Of a stretch of 64,000 bases of DNA, positions 42,631 through 50,998 are shown in pieces (within the stretch, counting starts at the first letter, position 1; each line of letters begins with the position of its first letter). Below the pieces are notes generated by a model that saw nothing but the letters and a program-made list of their open reading frames with translations, searched no databases and had not been told where the DNA came from. Made by a program: the position numbers and the translations under genes. This DNA is from Gammaproteobacteria bacterium (GTDB lineage: Bacteria; Pseudomonadota; Gammaproteobacteria; Pseudomonadales; Pseudohongiellaceae): contig JAQWMX010000020.1 in NCBI GenBank assembly GCA_029246545.1, positions 1 to 64,000 of the forward strand, read 5' to 3'.

Positions 42631-44046
42631 ATGAAACTTGAGTTAGATAACGACCTCTCAACCCCTATCTTTCAACAAATTGTTGATCAAATTCACTTCA
42701 AGGTCAACACAGAAGAGCTCCAGCTTGGTGATAAATTACCCAGTATTCGGAGCCTTGCAGAAGAATATGGTTTAGCTGCAAACACCGTCGTAAAAGCTTT
42801 TCGTCAGCTTGAATTTCGCGGATTGATTCAAGCAGTAGATCGTAGTGGCTACATAGTTGCCAGCCCCGATGAAAGTATTGGTCGCTACCAGGCTAGAGGC
42901 GTTTCTTCAGATAAAAACGAAGTCCATCAAGTGGTTGATGGGCTAGATCATGGCCTGTTCTCAAATGCTTTTTGCAAAATTACCGAAGATTACCTTACCG
43001 GCAACCCAGAGCATTGTAATGTTATCCATGCTGACGGTAGCGGTACCAAATCTATCATCGCTTATCTCTCCTACAAAGAAACTGGTGACACACAAGTGTT
43101 TCACGGTATTTCACAAGATTCGATCGTGATGAACCTAGATGATTTACTTTGTATAGGCGTCAATGGGCGGATTTTGCTTTCAAATACGGTCAACCGCAAC
43201 GCCTTGAACTGCCCTGGCGAAGTAGTTGGTGCACTGATTGAAGGCAGTGAAAACTTTCTAACTAAACTGCGTGAGTTCGGCGTAAAAATATACAGTGGTG
43301 GTGGTGAAACTGCAGACGTTGGCGATTTAACTGGCACTATCGTTGTCGACAGTTGCGCTGTAGCGGTTATGAAGAAAAAAGATGTAATCACTGGTGACTT
43401 AATCCAGCCTGGCTTGTCAATTGTTGGGCTGTCATCAACAGGACAAAGTTCTTATGAGGATAAACCCAATAGCGGCATTGGCAGCAATGGCTTAACCAGT
43501 GGCAGACATGACATGCTCAGTAAATATTATGCTGAAAATTACCCTGAATCATTTGATTCAAATGTATCAAGTGATTTGGTTTATTGTGGGCCCTATAAAC
43601 TTGAAGACCCTCTGCCTGAGTCAGACTTCACAGTGGGTGAAGCAATATTAAGTCCAACGCGAACCTATGCTCCGGTTATCTATAAAATACTCGAACAGCA
43701 CCCTGACCTTATTCAAGGTTTGATACATTGTTCTGGCGGCGCCCAAACTAAATGCCTAAAATTTGCCGACAATGTTCATTTCGTCAAAGATAATTTATTC
43801 CAAACACCGCCAGTATTTAAAGCAATTCAAGCGGCTTCCGAAACGCCTTGGAAAGAAATGTATAAGGTTTTTAACATGGGGCATCGTATGGAAATATATT
43901 GCCAACCAGAAGAAGCGGAGAAGGTAATCTTGATTGCGAATGGCTTTAATATCGACGCTCAACTTATAGGCCACACAGATACAAGCTCTGACGGCAATAA
44001 ACTCAGTTTAACCCACCTAGATCAAGTCTTTGAATATTCCCCATAG
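42631..44046 (+). CDS. GntR-type winged helix fused to an AIR-synthase (PurM-like) enzyme
   Basis: One open frame of 471 residues with two clear parts. Residues 11-78 are a YtrA-type GntR DNA-binding domain (QLGDKLPSIRSLAEEYG, NTVVKAFRQLEFRGLI, SGYIV). From about 83 on, the protein is an AIR synthase of the kind I know from Bacteroidetes: RYQARGVSSDKNEVH, DGSGTK 135-140, MNLDD 167-171, GGGETADVGD 223-232, SNG 285-287, SPTRTYAP 341-348, SGGAQTK 368-374, FNMGHRME 414-421. All nucleotide- and substrate-binding motifs of PurM look kept. It is not in a purine operon. It could be a regulator that senses a purine intermediate, or an enzyme that represses its own gene. A GntR-PurM fusion is not an arrangement I recognise. 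Confidence 0.85.
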   Translation: MKLELDNDLSTPIFQQIVDQIHFKVNTEELQLGDKLPSIRSLAEEYGLAANTVVKAFRQLEFRGLIQAVDRSGYIVASPDESIGRYQARGVSSDKNEVHQVVDGLDHGLFSNAFCKITEDYLTGNPEHCNVIHADGSGTKSIIAYLSYKETGDTQVFHGISQDSIVMNLDDLLCIGVNGRILLSNTVNRNALNCPGEVVGALIEGSENFLTKLREFGVKIYSGGGETADVGDLTGTIVVDSCAVAVMKKKDVITGDLIQPGLSIVGLSSTGQSSYEDKPNSGIGSNGLTSGRHDMLSKYYAENYPESFDSNVSSDLVYCGPYKLEDPLPESDFTVGEAILSPTRTYAPVIYKILEQHPDLIQGLIHCSGGAQTKCLKFADNVHFVKDNLFQTPPVFKAIQAASETPWKEMYKVFNMGHRMEIYCQPEEAEKVILIANGFNIDAQLIGHTDTSSDGNKLSLTHLDQVFEYSP

Positions 44047-44108
44047 TTGGTTTGTCTTAAACGCCAAATAAGTGTAGATTTATTTGAAAATTAATAAGAA
44101 TAAATCTG

Positions 44109-45185
44109 ATGAGAAAAAACATAAGTCATACCAAGATATTATTTAGCACTCTACTAGTCTCTCTTGTTATCTGTTTTTCCCTGAACACTAATGTTGTTTA
44201 CTCTCAAAACAATACTGGTTCAATATCGGGAAATCTTATTGATCCAAATGGTTCTATTGTTACTGGTTTAAGTTCTGAGATCACACTCACCGATACTGAC
44301 ACCAATGTTGTTTATGAAGCGGATGTTTCTTTACTAGGCCAATATTCGATAACCGATGTTCCTGCGGGCATATATAATCTTGTCTTTCCAATTTCGTGCT
44401 GCATGTATCGTACTTACGGTCAGGAAAATATTGAAATTACTGCTAGGCAGACAATACAACTAGATCTAAACCTAGAATGGCATATTAACCTCGGCACTAT
44501 TGGCGATGATCCAGGCATGCTTGCTGAAGATATGATTTCACAGTCAGGAGATTTAACCGGGCCACCACCCAAAATGCTAGACGGCAAGCCGGACTTTTCT
44601 GGTGTTTGGTATAACATACCCAATAGAGCGCCTGGATTCCCATCCCCCTCTATGCAGCCTTGGGCTCAAGATATTAATGACCAACTAAATGCATTAGGAC
44701 AGCAAAACTCGGCTTCTTACTGCCTACCTCAAAGTGCTTCAATGAGCACACTGATATTTCCCTATAAAATAGTTCAAACAGATGAGCTAATCGTACAGTT
44801 TATGGAATTTGTTACACCTGGGTTTAGACAGATTTTCTTGGATGACAGAACCCAGCCTGATATTTGGAATCCTTCCTGGTATGGCTATTCAATTGGTTAT
44901 TGGAAAGGCGAGACCTTGGTGGTAGAATCTTCTGGCTTTAATGAAATTACTCCTGGATTCGGCGTTCACACAGAAGCATTAACCATCACCGAACGTTATT
45001 CACGACCCCAAAACGATGTCTTACTAATTGAAATAACTGCAGAAGACCCTGAAGCTTATACCGAGCCTTGGACTCGGAGTTTTGAAGCTCGACTAGTAGA
45101 GGGACAAGAAATTTTAGAATATGTTTGTGCAGAAGGAAATGACACCTCACTTTATGCACAACCTGTTTGGCGTGGAAGACCTTAA
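44109..45185 (+). CDS. Exported protein with carboxypeptidase-regulatory-like domain
   Basis: I recognise the family, not its function. A signal peptide (hydrophobic residues 10-30, cleavage near VYS-QN) is followed by a beta-sandwich of the CarboxypepD_reg type (GSISGNLIDPNGSIVTGL...GQYSITDVPAGIYNLVF). A longer region opens with MLDGKPDFSGVWYN, a phrase typical of a large uncharacterised family in Acidobacteria and marine gammaproteobacteria. The C-terminal half has SYCLPQ, FLDDR, SIGYWKGETLVVESSGFNE and TITERYSR. Two Cys pairs could form disulfides. It is followed by a DUF6152 gene, a recurrent partner; both are probably periplasmic. Confidence 0.75.
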   Translation: MRKNISHTKILFSTLLVSLVICFSLNTNVVYSQNNTGSISGNLIDPNGSIVTGLSSEITLTDTDTNVVYEADVSLLGQYSITDVPAGIYNLVFPISCCMYRTYGQENIEITARQTIQLDLNLEWHINLGTIGDDPGMLAEDMISQSGDLTGPPPKMLDGKPDFSGVWYNIPNRAPGFPSPSMQPWAQDINDQLNALGQQNSASYCLPQSASMSTLIFPYKIVQTDELIVQFMEFVTPGFRQIFLDDRTQPDIWNPSWYGYSIGYWKGETLVVESSGFNEITPGFGVHTEALTITERYSRPQNDVLLIEITAEDPEAYTEPWTRSFEARLVEGQEILEYVCAEGNDTSLYAQPVWRGRP

Positions 45186-45237
45186 ATTAAACCTAAAGAA
45201 CTTTTAATTACTGATCACTTTTTAAGGAACCAAGATC

Positions 45238-45636
45238 ATGATAAATAAAGCCCTTAGCTTCATCTCAATCATATTTTTAGTTTTTCCGCTAAGTGGATTT
45301 TCACACCATTCCTTTGTTAGCCAATTCGACCCAAATCAAGAAGTCGTTTTGAGTGGAACTGTTGCTAGGGTTAGATGGACTAATCCTCATGCTTTTTTTG
45401 ATGTTGTTGTCACCACTGAGAACGGTGAAGAAGAACTATGGGCCTTTGAGCTTGGAAGCCCAAATACTTTAATACGCTATGGCTGGTATCGCGATACATT
45501 ACAGGAAGGCGATGCCATTACTGTCGATGGTTACCTTGCTAGAAGCGGCGCTAATCTGGCAAACGCAAAAATAGTTACCTTAGCTGACGGCACTGTCATT
45601 CAAGCTGGCTCATCTTATTTAGAAGAAACTGAGTAA
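45238..45636 (+). CDS. DUF6152-type exported protein
   Basis: A signal peptide (MINKALSFISIIFLVFPLSG) is followed at once by the family motif HHSFVSQFDPNQEVVLSGTV, then VRWTNPHAFFDVVV, ELWAFELGSPNTLIRYGW and LQEGDAITVDGYLARSGANL. 132 residues. This is the small beta-rich periplasmic protein family named DUF6152, of unknown function. A good AAGGAA ribosome binding site precedes the ATG. It lies 52 bases after the SGVW-family gene and probably shares its transcript. Confidence 0.8.
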   Translation: MINKALSFISIIFLVFPLSGFSHHSFVSQFDPNQEVVLSGTVARVRWTNPHAFFDVVVTTENGEEELWAFELGSPNTLIRYGWYRDTLQEGDAITVDGYLARSGANLANAKIVTLADGTVIQAGSSYLEETE

Positions 45637-45637
45637 A

Positions 45638-45669
45638 AATTAAAGAATTAAAGAATTAAAGAATTAAAG
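45638..45669. repeat. Four perfect 8-bp tandem repeats at a convergent gene boundary
   Basis: AATTAAAG is repeated four times at 45638-45645, 45646-45653, 45654-45661 and 45662-45669. The array covers the stop codon and last codons of the histidine kinase gene (minus strand) and starts 2 bases after the stop of the DUF6152 gene. Such an array is prone to slippage; changes would alter the last residues of the kinase. Confidence 0.9.
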
Positions 45670-47848
45670 GCATTCTAAGAACGATTATCACGCCTTCTTC
45701 TTCTAACAAGTTATCCGCATAAATATAGCCCTCATGATAATCACTAATCATTCTGGCTATATGTAAACCCATACCTAAATGCGGCTGGTTTTTTTTACCT
45801 TCAGGCCGAACTGAAACCATCGAATCAAAAATTCTATCCTTCATTTCCTCAGCTAGATAGGGCCCAGAATTTGCCACCGAAATCACAGCTTCGTTTACTT
45901 CAGAGCTGCATTTAATCTTTATAGGTTTACCCTCATTAGAGAACTCGACAGCATTCGCAATAAGTTTATCCATCAGTTGAACAATATAATCAGCACTGCC
46001 TAATATCAGAACCTGCTTATTAGAGATATTAAGATTAAAATTAATCTGCGGATATATTTGACTATAACTTTCGCAACATGCAGCAATTACTTTCGACAAA
46101 TCTACAGTTTCTTTATCCGAAGTTTTTAATATTTGTTCCATGCGTGAAGCTTCACTCATATTCGTCAGTATGAGGTTTAATCGAGCTATGCCTTCTTCTG
46201 CTCGTTGAATATATGTCTCCGACTCATTTTCATCACTCGCCATACGTAGATTCTCAAGAGAAGAACGCACAACAGTAACTGGCGTCCTTAATTCGTGAGA
46301 CAGTCTGGAAGACATATTTTCGAGATAATGCGTATATTGGGTCAGGCGATCAAGAATATTTGAAAATGAGCGACTTAAGTCACCAATTTCATCACTGCTA
46401 CGTGATGGGCTTATTGTGTTATTTATTCGCCCACTGTCATCGATAATTTGTTCAGCTTGATTACGCAATGAACGAATGCGGCTAGACAAACCTGAAGCAA
46501 ATAAAAATAACACAGTTAGCACTAACAACATTATGCCCAGCATCGTATCAAATAAAGATTCTAATGCTTGATTGCGAAATGTTCGTATGCCATTCATATT
46601 TTGATCAACAACAACTACACCCAGTACTTGTCCATTTGCCATAATTGGAAATGCAGCTTCGAGAATTCGGGTTTCGCCATTGCCTAATGTTCTAAAATTA
46701 GTATTAGGAACACCACTTAAGGCAGAGATAATATGTTCACCTTCTACAGTGCCTTCCTGATAAAGCTCATCAACAAAATTATTAATCGGCTGACTAAGCA
46801 CCTGGTTATACAATGGTCTTAATAAGGAGTTTTTAAGGGCGGCCCATAAGCCTTGTTCATCTTGATTCAACTCTTCAAGCATTAAACCATTGGCACTTTG
46901 AATATCTCCGTCACTCAGTAAGATGCGTTGGCTGCGATCAACTACTTGCACACGGGAATTACTTAAGCCCATGCCAGCAACTATACGATCTATTTCTGGT
47001 GTTGGCCGACGCAATGTTCCAAGTGATTCTGGGCTAGTAATTCCAGAAGTTGAGACGATTGCTGCTAGGCGACGCTCTTCATTATCGTCAATATCATAAA
47101 TTGAGAGAGCAAGCTTATCTCCCAGCATTTCCAAGGGAAGACGCAATTCAATCTCATAACCTTCCGGAGTTCGGTTCCAGCGCCCAGTAATTCTCGACTC
47201 ATACTGCAATGATGAGATATCACCAATGTCACCATCTATTCGATAGGGGTAAATAAACTCATCTGCATAAGGTGCAATCACATAATTTTCAAATATACCT
47301 TCTCTATTCACCAGCCCTAAACGCAAGTTATCACTGCGATCAATGCGTAAACTTTCACGATTCCGCATCACAACATTTTCATCAATAACGCGTAAATAAG
47401 CATATAACGAGCGATTATATTCACCCAGCATTAAGCGGAAACTCAATGGGTCTCCCAGTAAACTAGAGCTACGGAAAGTACTAAATTCATTAGCCGGGTT
47501 AGGTGTGTTACTGCCCTCCTGATAATGTTGTTCGTATTGCTGATAATCACGCCAATCTAGGATATTGCCATCATCAATAGCTAAGGGATAGAACACAGGG
47601 TAGACATAGAGATCTTGTCCTTCAGAAGCGCGGCTATAGCTGCTGTCATTAAATAATTCAGGCCTTTCACTTAATGCTGCAGAGAGCGCTCGAGCAGTTC
47701 CTAATACCGTTTGCTCTTGGGCACGGCTTAAATATTCTTCCATTTCGAGAATGTAGAGATAGCCCAACCAAGGAATGATTAACAAAAAGCTGGAAGCAAA
47801 AACCAGCTTAGTTCTAATGCCGAATAGTTTTTTAGTAAAAGAGGCCAT
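45656..47848 (-). CDS. pdsS: Sensor histidine kinase of the proteobacterial dedicated sortase type (PdsS-like)
   Basis: A 730-residue membrane kinase. TM1 is at about 14-34 and TM2 at about 430-455, enclosing a very large periplasmic sensor. The sensor contains a stretch resembling carbohydrate-binding/DOMON folds (SLYAYLRVIDENVVMRNRES...GRWNRTPEGYEIELRLPLEM). A HAMP domain, HisKA with H518 (SRLSHELRTPVTVVRSSL) and a HATPase with NAVEFSN and GMGLHIARMI follow. The length and sensor layout match the kinase described in marine proteobacteria beside a variant sortase; I assign it from memory of that family. It starts directly after the response regulator stop. Confidence 0.75.
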   Translation of the reverse strand: MASFTKKLFGIRTKLVFASSFLLIIPWLGYLYILEMEEYLSRAQEQTVLGTARALSAALSERPELFNDSSYSRASEGQDLYVYPVFYPLAIDDGNILDWRDYQQYEQHYQEGSNTPNPANEFSTFRSSSLLGDPLSFRLMLGEYNRSLYAYLRVIDENVVMRNRESLRIDRSDNLRLGLVNREGIFENYVIAPYADEFIYPYRIDGDIGDISSLQYESRITGRWNRTPEGYEIELRLPLEMLGDKLALSIYDIDDNEERRLAAIVSTSGITSPESLGTLRRPTPEIDRIVAGMGLSNSRVQVVDRSQRILLSDGDIQSANGLMLEELNQDEQGLWAALKNSLLRPLYNQVLSQPINNFVDELYQEGTVEGEHIISALSGVPNTNFRTLGNGETRILEAAFPIMANGQVLGVVVVDQNMNGIRTFRNQALESLFDTMLGIMLLVLTVLFLFASGLSSRIRSLRNQAEQIIDDSGRINNTISPSRSSDEIGDLSRSFSNILDRLTQYTHYLENMSSRLSHELRTPVTVVRSSLENLRMASDENESETYIQRAEEGIARLNLILTNMSEASRMEQILKTSDKETVDLSKVIAACCESYSQIYPQINFNLNISNKQVLILGSADYIVQLMDKLIANAVEFSNEGKPIKIKCSSEVNEAVISVANSGPYLAEEMKDRIFDSMVSVRPEGKKNQPHLGMGLHIARMISDYHEGYIYADNLLEEEGVIIVLRMPLIL

Positions 47849-48550
47849 TTAGTCCTGAGCTTCAATGGTCCAGCGATAACCCATGCCATAAACCGTATCG
47901 ATACAGTCAAAGTCTGGATCTAGTTGAATAAACTTTTTACGTATTCGTTTTACATGCGAAGTAATGGTGCTGTTATCAACGAAAATTTTGGATTCCTGCA
48001 TAAGCGCATCTCGACTTTTCACATGCCCAGGAAACTTAACCATGGCATGCAACATCCAAAATTCTGTAATAGTTAGTGTAATTGATTGCCCCTTCCAGCT
48101 AACTGACAAACGACTTAAATCCATTAACAAATCATTACGTTCGACTAAATTTTCTGGCTCAGTTGGCTTATCTTGAACATCAAGACGTCTAAACAATGCT
48201 GCAATTCGAGCACTAAGGTGTGGCAGGCTAATATCTTTACTTAAATAATCATCTGCTCCCATCCGCAAACCACTCACGGTATCGAAATCATTATCACGTG
48301 CCGTTAAAAAAATAATTGGCAAAGTGCCAGACATCGAGCGCAATGCCTGACAAAGTTTAAAGCCGCCATCTATTTCATCTTCAAGCCCAATATCTATAAC
48401 AGCAAGATCAGGCAAGCGTAGTTCAAAAGCTGTCATTGCTTTTTCACGATTAGGGTATGCCAAGACTTCATAACCCTGCTTTCGCAAAACATCAGTATAA
48501 TTTTCACGCAATGCTGATTCATCTTCCACAATCGCGATTCGCCTGCTCAT
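47849..48550 (-). CDS. pdsR: Response regulator of the dedicated sortase type (PdsR-like)
   Basis: OmpR-family regulator: receiver domain with IAIVEDESALRENYTDVLRK, phospho-Asp in LAVIDIGLEDEIDGGFKL, the switch Thr in IIFLTARDNDFD and Lys in DYLSKDISLPHL, then a winged-helix output (TITEFWMLHAMVKFPGHVKS, TSHVKRIRKKF, DTVYGMGYRW). The phrase EIDGGFxLCxxLR and KDISLPHL are what I associate with PdsR. The start at 48550 (MSRRIAIVED) has AGGA 5 bases upstream and is preferred to a TTG at 48565. It is transcribed ahead of, and contiguous with, the kinase. Confidence 0.78.
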   Translation of the reverse strand: MSRRIAIVEDESALRENYTDVLRKQGYEVLAYPNREKAMTAFELRLPDLAVIDIGLEDEIDGGFKLCQALRSMSGTLPIIFLTARDNDFDTVSGLRMGADDYLSKDISLPHLSARIAALFRRLDVQDKPTEPENLVERNDLLMDLSRLSVSWKGQSITLTITEFWMLHAMVKFPGHVKSRDALMQESKIFVDNSTITSHVKRIRKKFIQLDPDFDCIDTVYGMGYRWTIEAQD

Positions 48551-48760
48551 AAGTTTCCTGCACAACTAATTGATTTATCTGAACTATACCCGAAAGTTTC
48601 AACTAAATGCAGCAAGGCTTATTAGCATTTGTTAATTGCCATAATCTTGCCATATTTGATCAGTGGACTGCCCTTTTTGTCCCCTTAAAAAGGACTAGAC
48701 TCACTCTTAAATACACAATCAGAAACAACAGCTCATCAATCAATTTAAAAGGAAAATCTA

Positions 48761-49561
48761 ATGTTTCATAAAAATGTGTATAAAAATGTAATAGTACCTT
48801 TAATCCTGGCTTCTCTTGTGTTCACAGCAGTTAATACCGCTATAGCTAACCCGACAGAAGAATTAGTTTCATTAGAACAGGAAGGCACCCGCAATGAAGC
48901 TCTCGGTTTCTTTGGAGGCGCCTTACTCGGCGGATTGGTCGCCGGACCTCCTGGAGCTATCGCTTCCGCTATGTTTGGATTAATTTCAACTAGCAGCAAC
49001 AGTGAACAAAATGAAAAGACTTTGCTTAGTGGGCACTTAGACCAAAGCCAACAAGAATTAATAGCATTACAAAGCCAACAAAGAGATCTTGAAAGGCGTT
49101 ATCAGATCGCGCTTCAAGAACTTGAATATACAAACCTACAACGCGTAAGCCTCACTAATCAAATTTCAACTGGTCAAGATAATTTAGCTTGCTGTAGAGA
49201 CACTGCTTTATCTATGCACTTTACAACTAACTCTGCGGCTATTGAGCAACATTATATGGATTCCCTGCAAGAACTAGTCTTAGTAGCAGAAACTTTAGGC
49301 GGTCCTCTTATCATCGTAAGCGGCTACGCAGATGCGCGCGGCACCAGCATGGATAACCAAAGACTCTCCGAGCAACGGGTAGATACTGTCGTACGTACTC
49401 TTCTAGCAATGGGAATCAATCCTGAAGGTATTCAATCTACAGCCTTCGGTGAATCTCGAACTCTTAGCCAGGGCGACAATGTTGAAACATTGTTTTTTGA
49501 TCGACGTGTCAATGTGGTACTACGTTCTGCAAATAATGAACTATTCACCTTAAGCGAATAG
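48761..49561 (+). CDS. OmpA-family protein, PdsO-like
   Basis: A 266-residue exported protein: signal peptide (residues 1-29), a Gly/Ala-rich hydrophobic segment (GFFGGALLGGLVAGPPGAIA) that could sit in a membrane, a Gln/Glu-rich coiled coil (about 95-135), and a C-terminal OmpA peptidoglycan-binding domain (SGYADARGTSMDNQRLSEQR). This order resembles PdsO, the OmpA-like member of the proteobacterial sortase cluster. The divergent PdsR/PdsS pair beside it supports that. Ribosome binding site AAGGAAA. If not PdsO, it is a generic OmpA-domain envelope protein. Confidence 0.65.
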   Translation: MFHKNVYKNVIVPLILASLVFTAVNTAIANPTEELVSLEQEGTRNEALGFFGGALLGGLVAGPPGAIASAMFGLISTSSNSEQNEKTLLSGHLDQSQQELIALQSQQRDLERRYQIALQELEYTNLQRVSLTNQISTGQDNLACCRDTALSMHFTTNSAAIEQHYMDSLQELVLVAETLGGPLIIVSGYADARGTSMDNQRLSEQRVDTVVRTLLAMGINPEGIQSTAFGESRTLSQGDNVETLFFDRRVNVVLRSANNELFTLSE

Positions 49562-49632
49562 CAGCTTTGTAAACTTGTTTTATGTGCTCGATTATATAAA
49601 AACACTATTTAACATTAAAAGGAGAACGGAAA

Positions 49633-50316
49633 ATGATTATGAATAAACCTCAACTAGTAAGTGGTGATCGTAATTATTCTTCCAGTTCTCTACGTGTTTG
49701 GTTACTGCTAAATGAATTTGAAATCCCTTATGAAGAAATAGTTATTAAGCTTTTTCAAAGTAACACTGTAGAAAAAATTGCAATGTATTCACCTAGTTTA
49801 CAATTACCTGTGTTAATTCATGAATCCCAGAAAGAAACCATCAAAGTTTGGGATTCCTTGGCGATATGCGAATACATTAATGAAACATTTTTAGAGGGCC
49901 GAGCCTGGCCTCAACACGCTAAAAAAAGAGCTGCGGCTAGATCAGTTGCAAACGAATTGCATGCCGACTTTCAACATTTCAAAAAAGATTGGCCAATGAA
50001 CTGCCACTTACAAACCCAAATGAAAGCCTCTAAGTCTATTGAAAAGGAAATTGCACGTTTAGACGCCATTATCTATTGTTGTCGGACTAATTTTGGTGAT
50101 GGAGGAAGCTATCTAAGCGGTCAATTCTCAATAGTCGATTGCATGCTTGCACCCATAGTTATTGCTCTAAATGCCTATGGTGCTGAGCTATCCAAACAAA
50201 GCAGAGGGTATATTCAGACTCTGTTAAGTAACCCAAATTTAGAATGGTGGTTAGAACAAGCTGGAGAAGAGTTAGAAGAAGAAATCGAGAATATTAACTG
50301 GGAGAAAACAGCCTAA
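49633..50316 (+). CDS. Glutathione S-transferase-like protein
   Basis: A 227-residue protein with a GST layout: N-terminal thioredoxin-like domain (LVSGDRNYSSSSLRVWLLLN, with a Ser-rich stretch where the catalytic Ser/Tyr sits, then LQLPVLIHESQKETIKVWDSLAICEYINE) and an alpha-helical C-terminal domain (YLSGQFSIVDCMLAPIVIAL). The SNAIL-type DSLAI motif is clear. Substrate unknown. AAGGAGA ribosome binding site 7 bases before the ATG. A rho-independent terminator follows. Confidence 0.85.
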   Translation: MIMNKPQLVSGDRNYSSSSLRVWLLLNEFEIPYEEIVIKLFQSNTVEKIAMYSPSLQLPVLIHESQKETIKVWDSLAICEYINETFLEGRAWPQHAKKRAAARSVANELHADFQHFKKDWPMNCHLQTQMKASKSIEKEIARLDAIIYCCRTNFGDGGSYLSGQFSIVDCMLAPIVIALNAYGAELSKQSRGYIQTLLSNPNLEWWLEQAGEELEEEIENINWEKTA

Positions 50317-50362
50317 CACTTTTGACATAGTTTACATTTTAGACCCTGAGAGCAACACTTTG

Positions 50363-50389
50363 GCCGGACTTAAAATCCGGCTTTTTTTT
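50363..50389 (+). terminator. Rho-independent terminator after the GST-like gene
   Basis: Perfect 6-bp stem GCCGGA/TCCGGC with loop CTTAAAA, followed by eight T. It lies 46 bases after the GST-like stop and beyond the end of the convergent, truncated ung. Confidence 0.9.
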
Positions 50390-50461
50390 GCCTTAAATTT
50401 CTTATATCTAGATGCCTAGCTATAGCGCATCCACTTATAGATTTCTTTCCAGGAAGGCTGC

Positions 50462-50998
50462 TTACCTGTCATTAAAATTGTAAAACGATAAATTTTCCCA
50501 ACCTTTGCCTTGATGCGAAGCGGCATGTGCTTTTTCAACAGTTAGTACAGAATTTAGTAGGAGCACGCCTTGTTCAGCCCAATGCATTAAACAACCATGC
50601 TTTGCGCGTTTTATGCCTAAATCGGTTTCAAGTTCTTTATAAATATTGAGCAATGAAGGAGGAATGGCGACATCAGGTAAGACGGAGAAGCAAAGACCAT
50701 GTGCCTGATTCGGCCCGTGGTAAGGGTCTTGACCAAGTATGACCACTTTTACTTTATCTAAGGGAGTTGAATTCAGCGCATTAAAAATTAAATTCCCGGA
50801 CGGGAAAATTACTTTGTGAGCTGCTTTTTCTTGCTGCAAAAAAGCTTTCAGCTTTTGCATGTAATCCTGCTCGAACTCATTTGTAAGCTCTACTAACCAG
50901 GATTCTTCTAGTTCAATATTATTGCTCTTAGCTCCTACCAAAATATCAACTGCTTTATTAACTATGCTGAGGGCGCATATGTGGAAATAACAGCACAT
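50462..50998 (-). pseudogene. ung: Uracil-DNA glycosylase, C-terminally truncated
   Basis: Clear family-1 UDG up to a point: [40 protein letters not shown], the catalytic-water motif [31 protein letters not shown] and [19 protein letters not shown]. After [11 protein letters not shown] the sequence leaves the family (SFYNFNDR, stop). The normal C-terminal third is missing: the LLWGxxAQKK strand and the essential HPSPLS loop. I could not find them in other frames before the terminator at 50363-50389. Without the HPSPLS His the product should be inactive. The start is uncertain: the ATG at 50998 overlaps lysS by 41 bases; a TTG near 50941 is an alternative. Confidence 0.82.
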
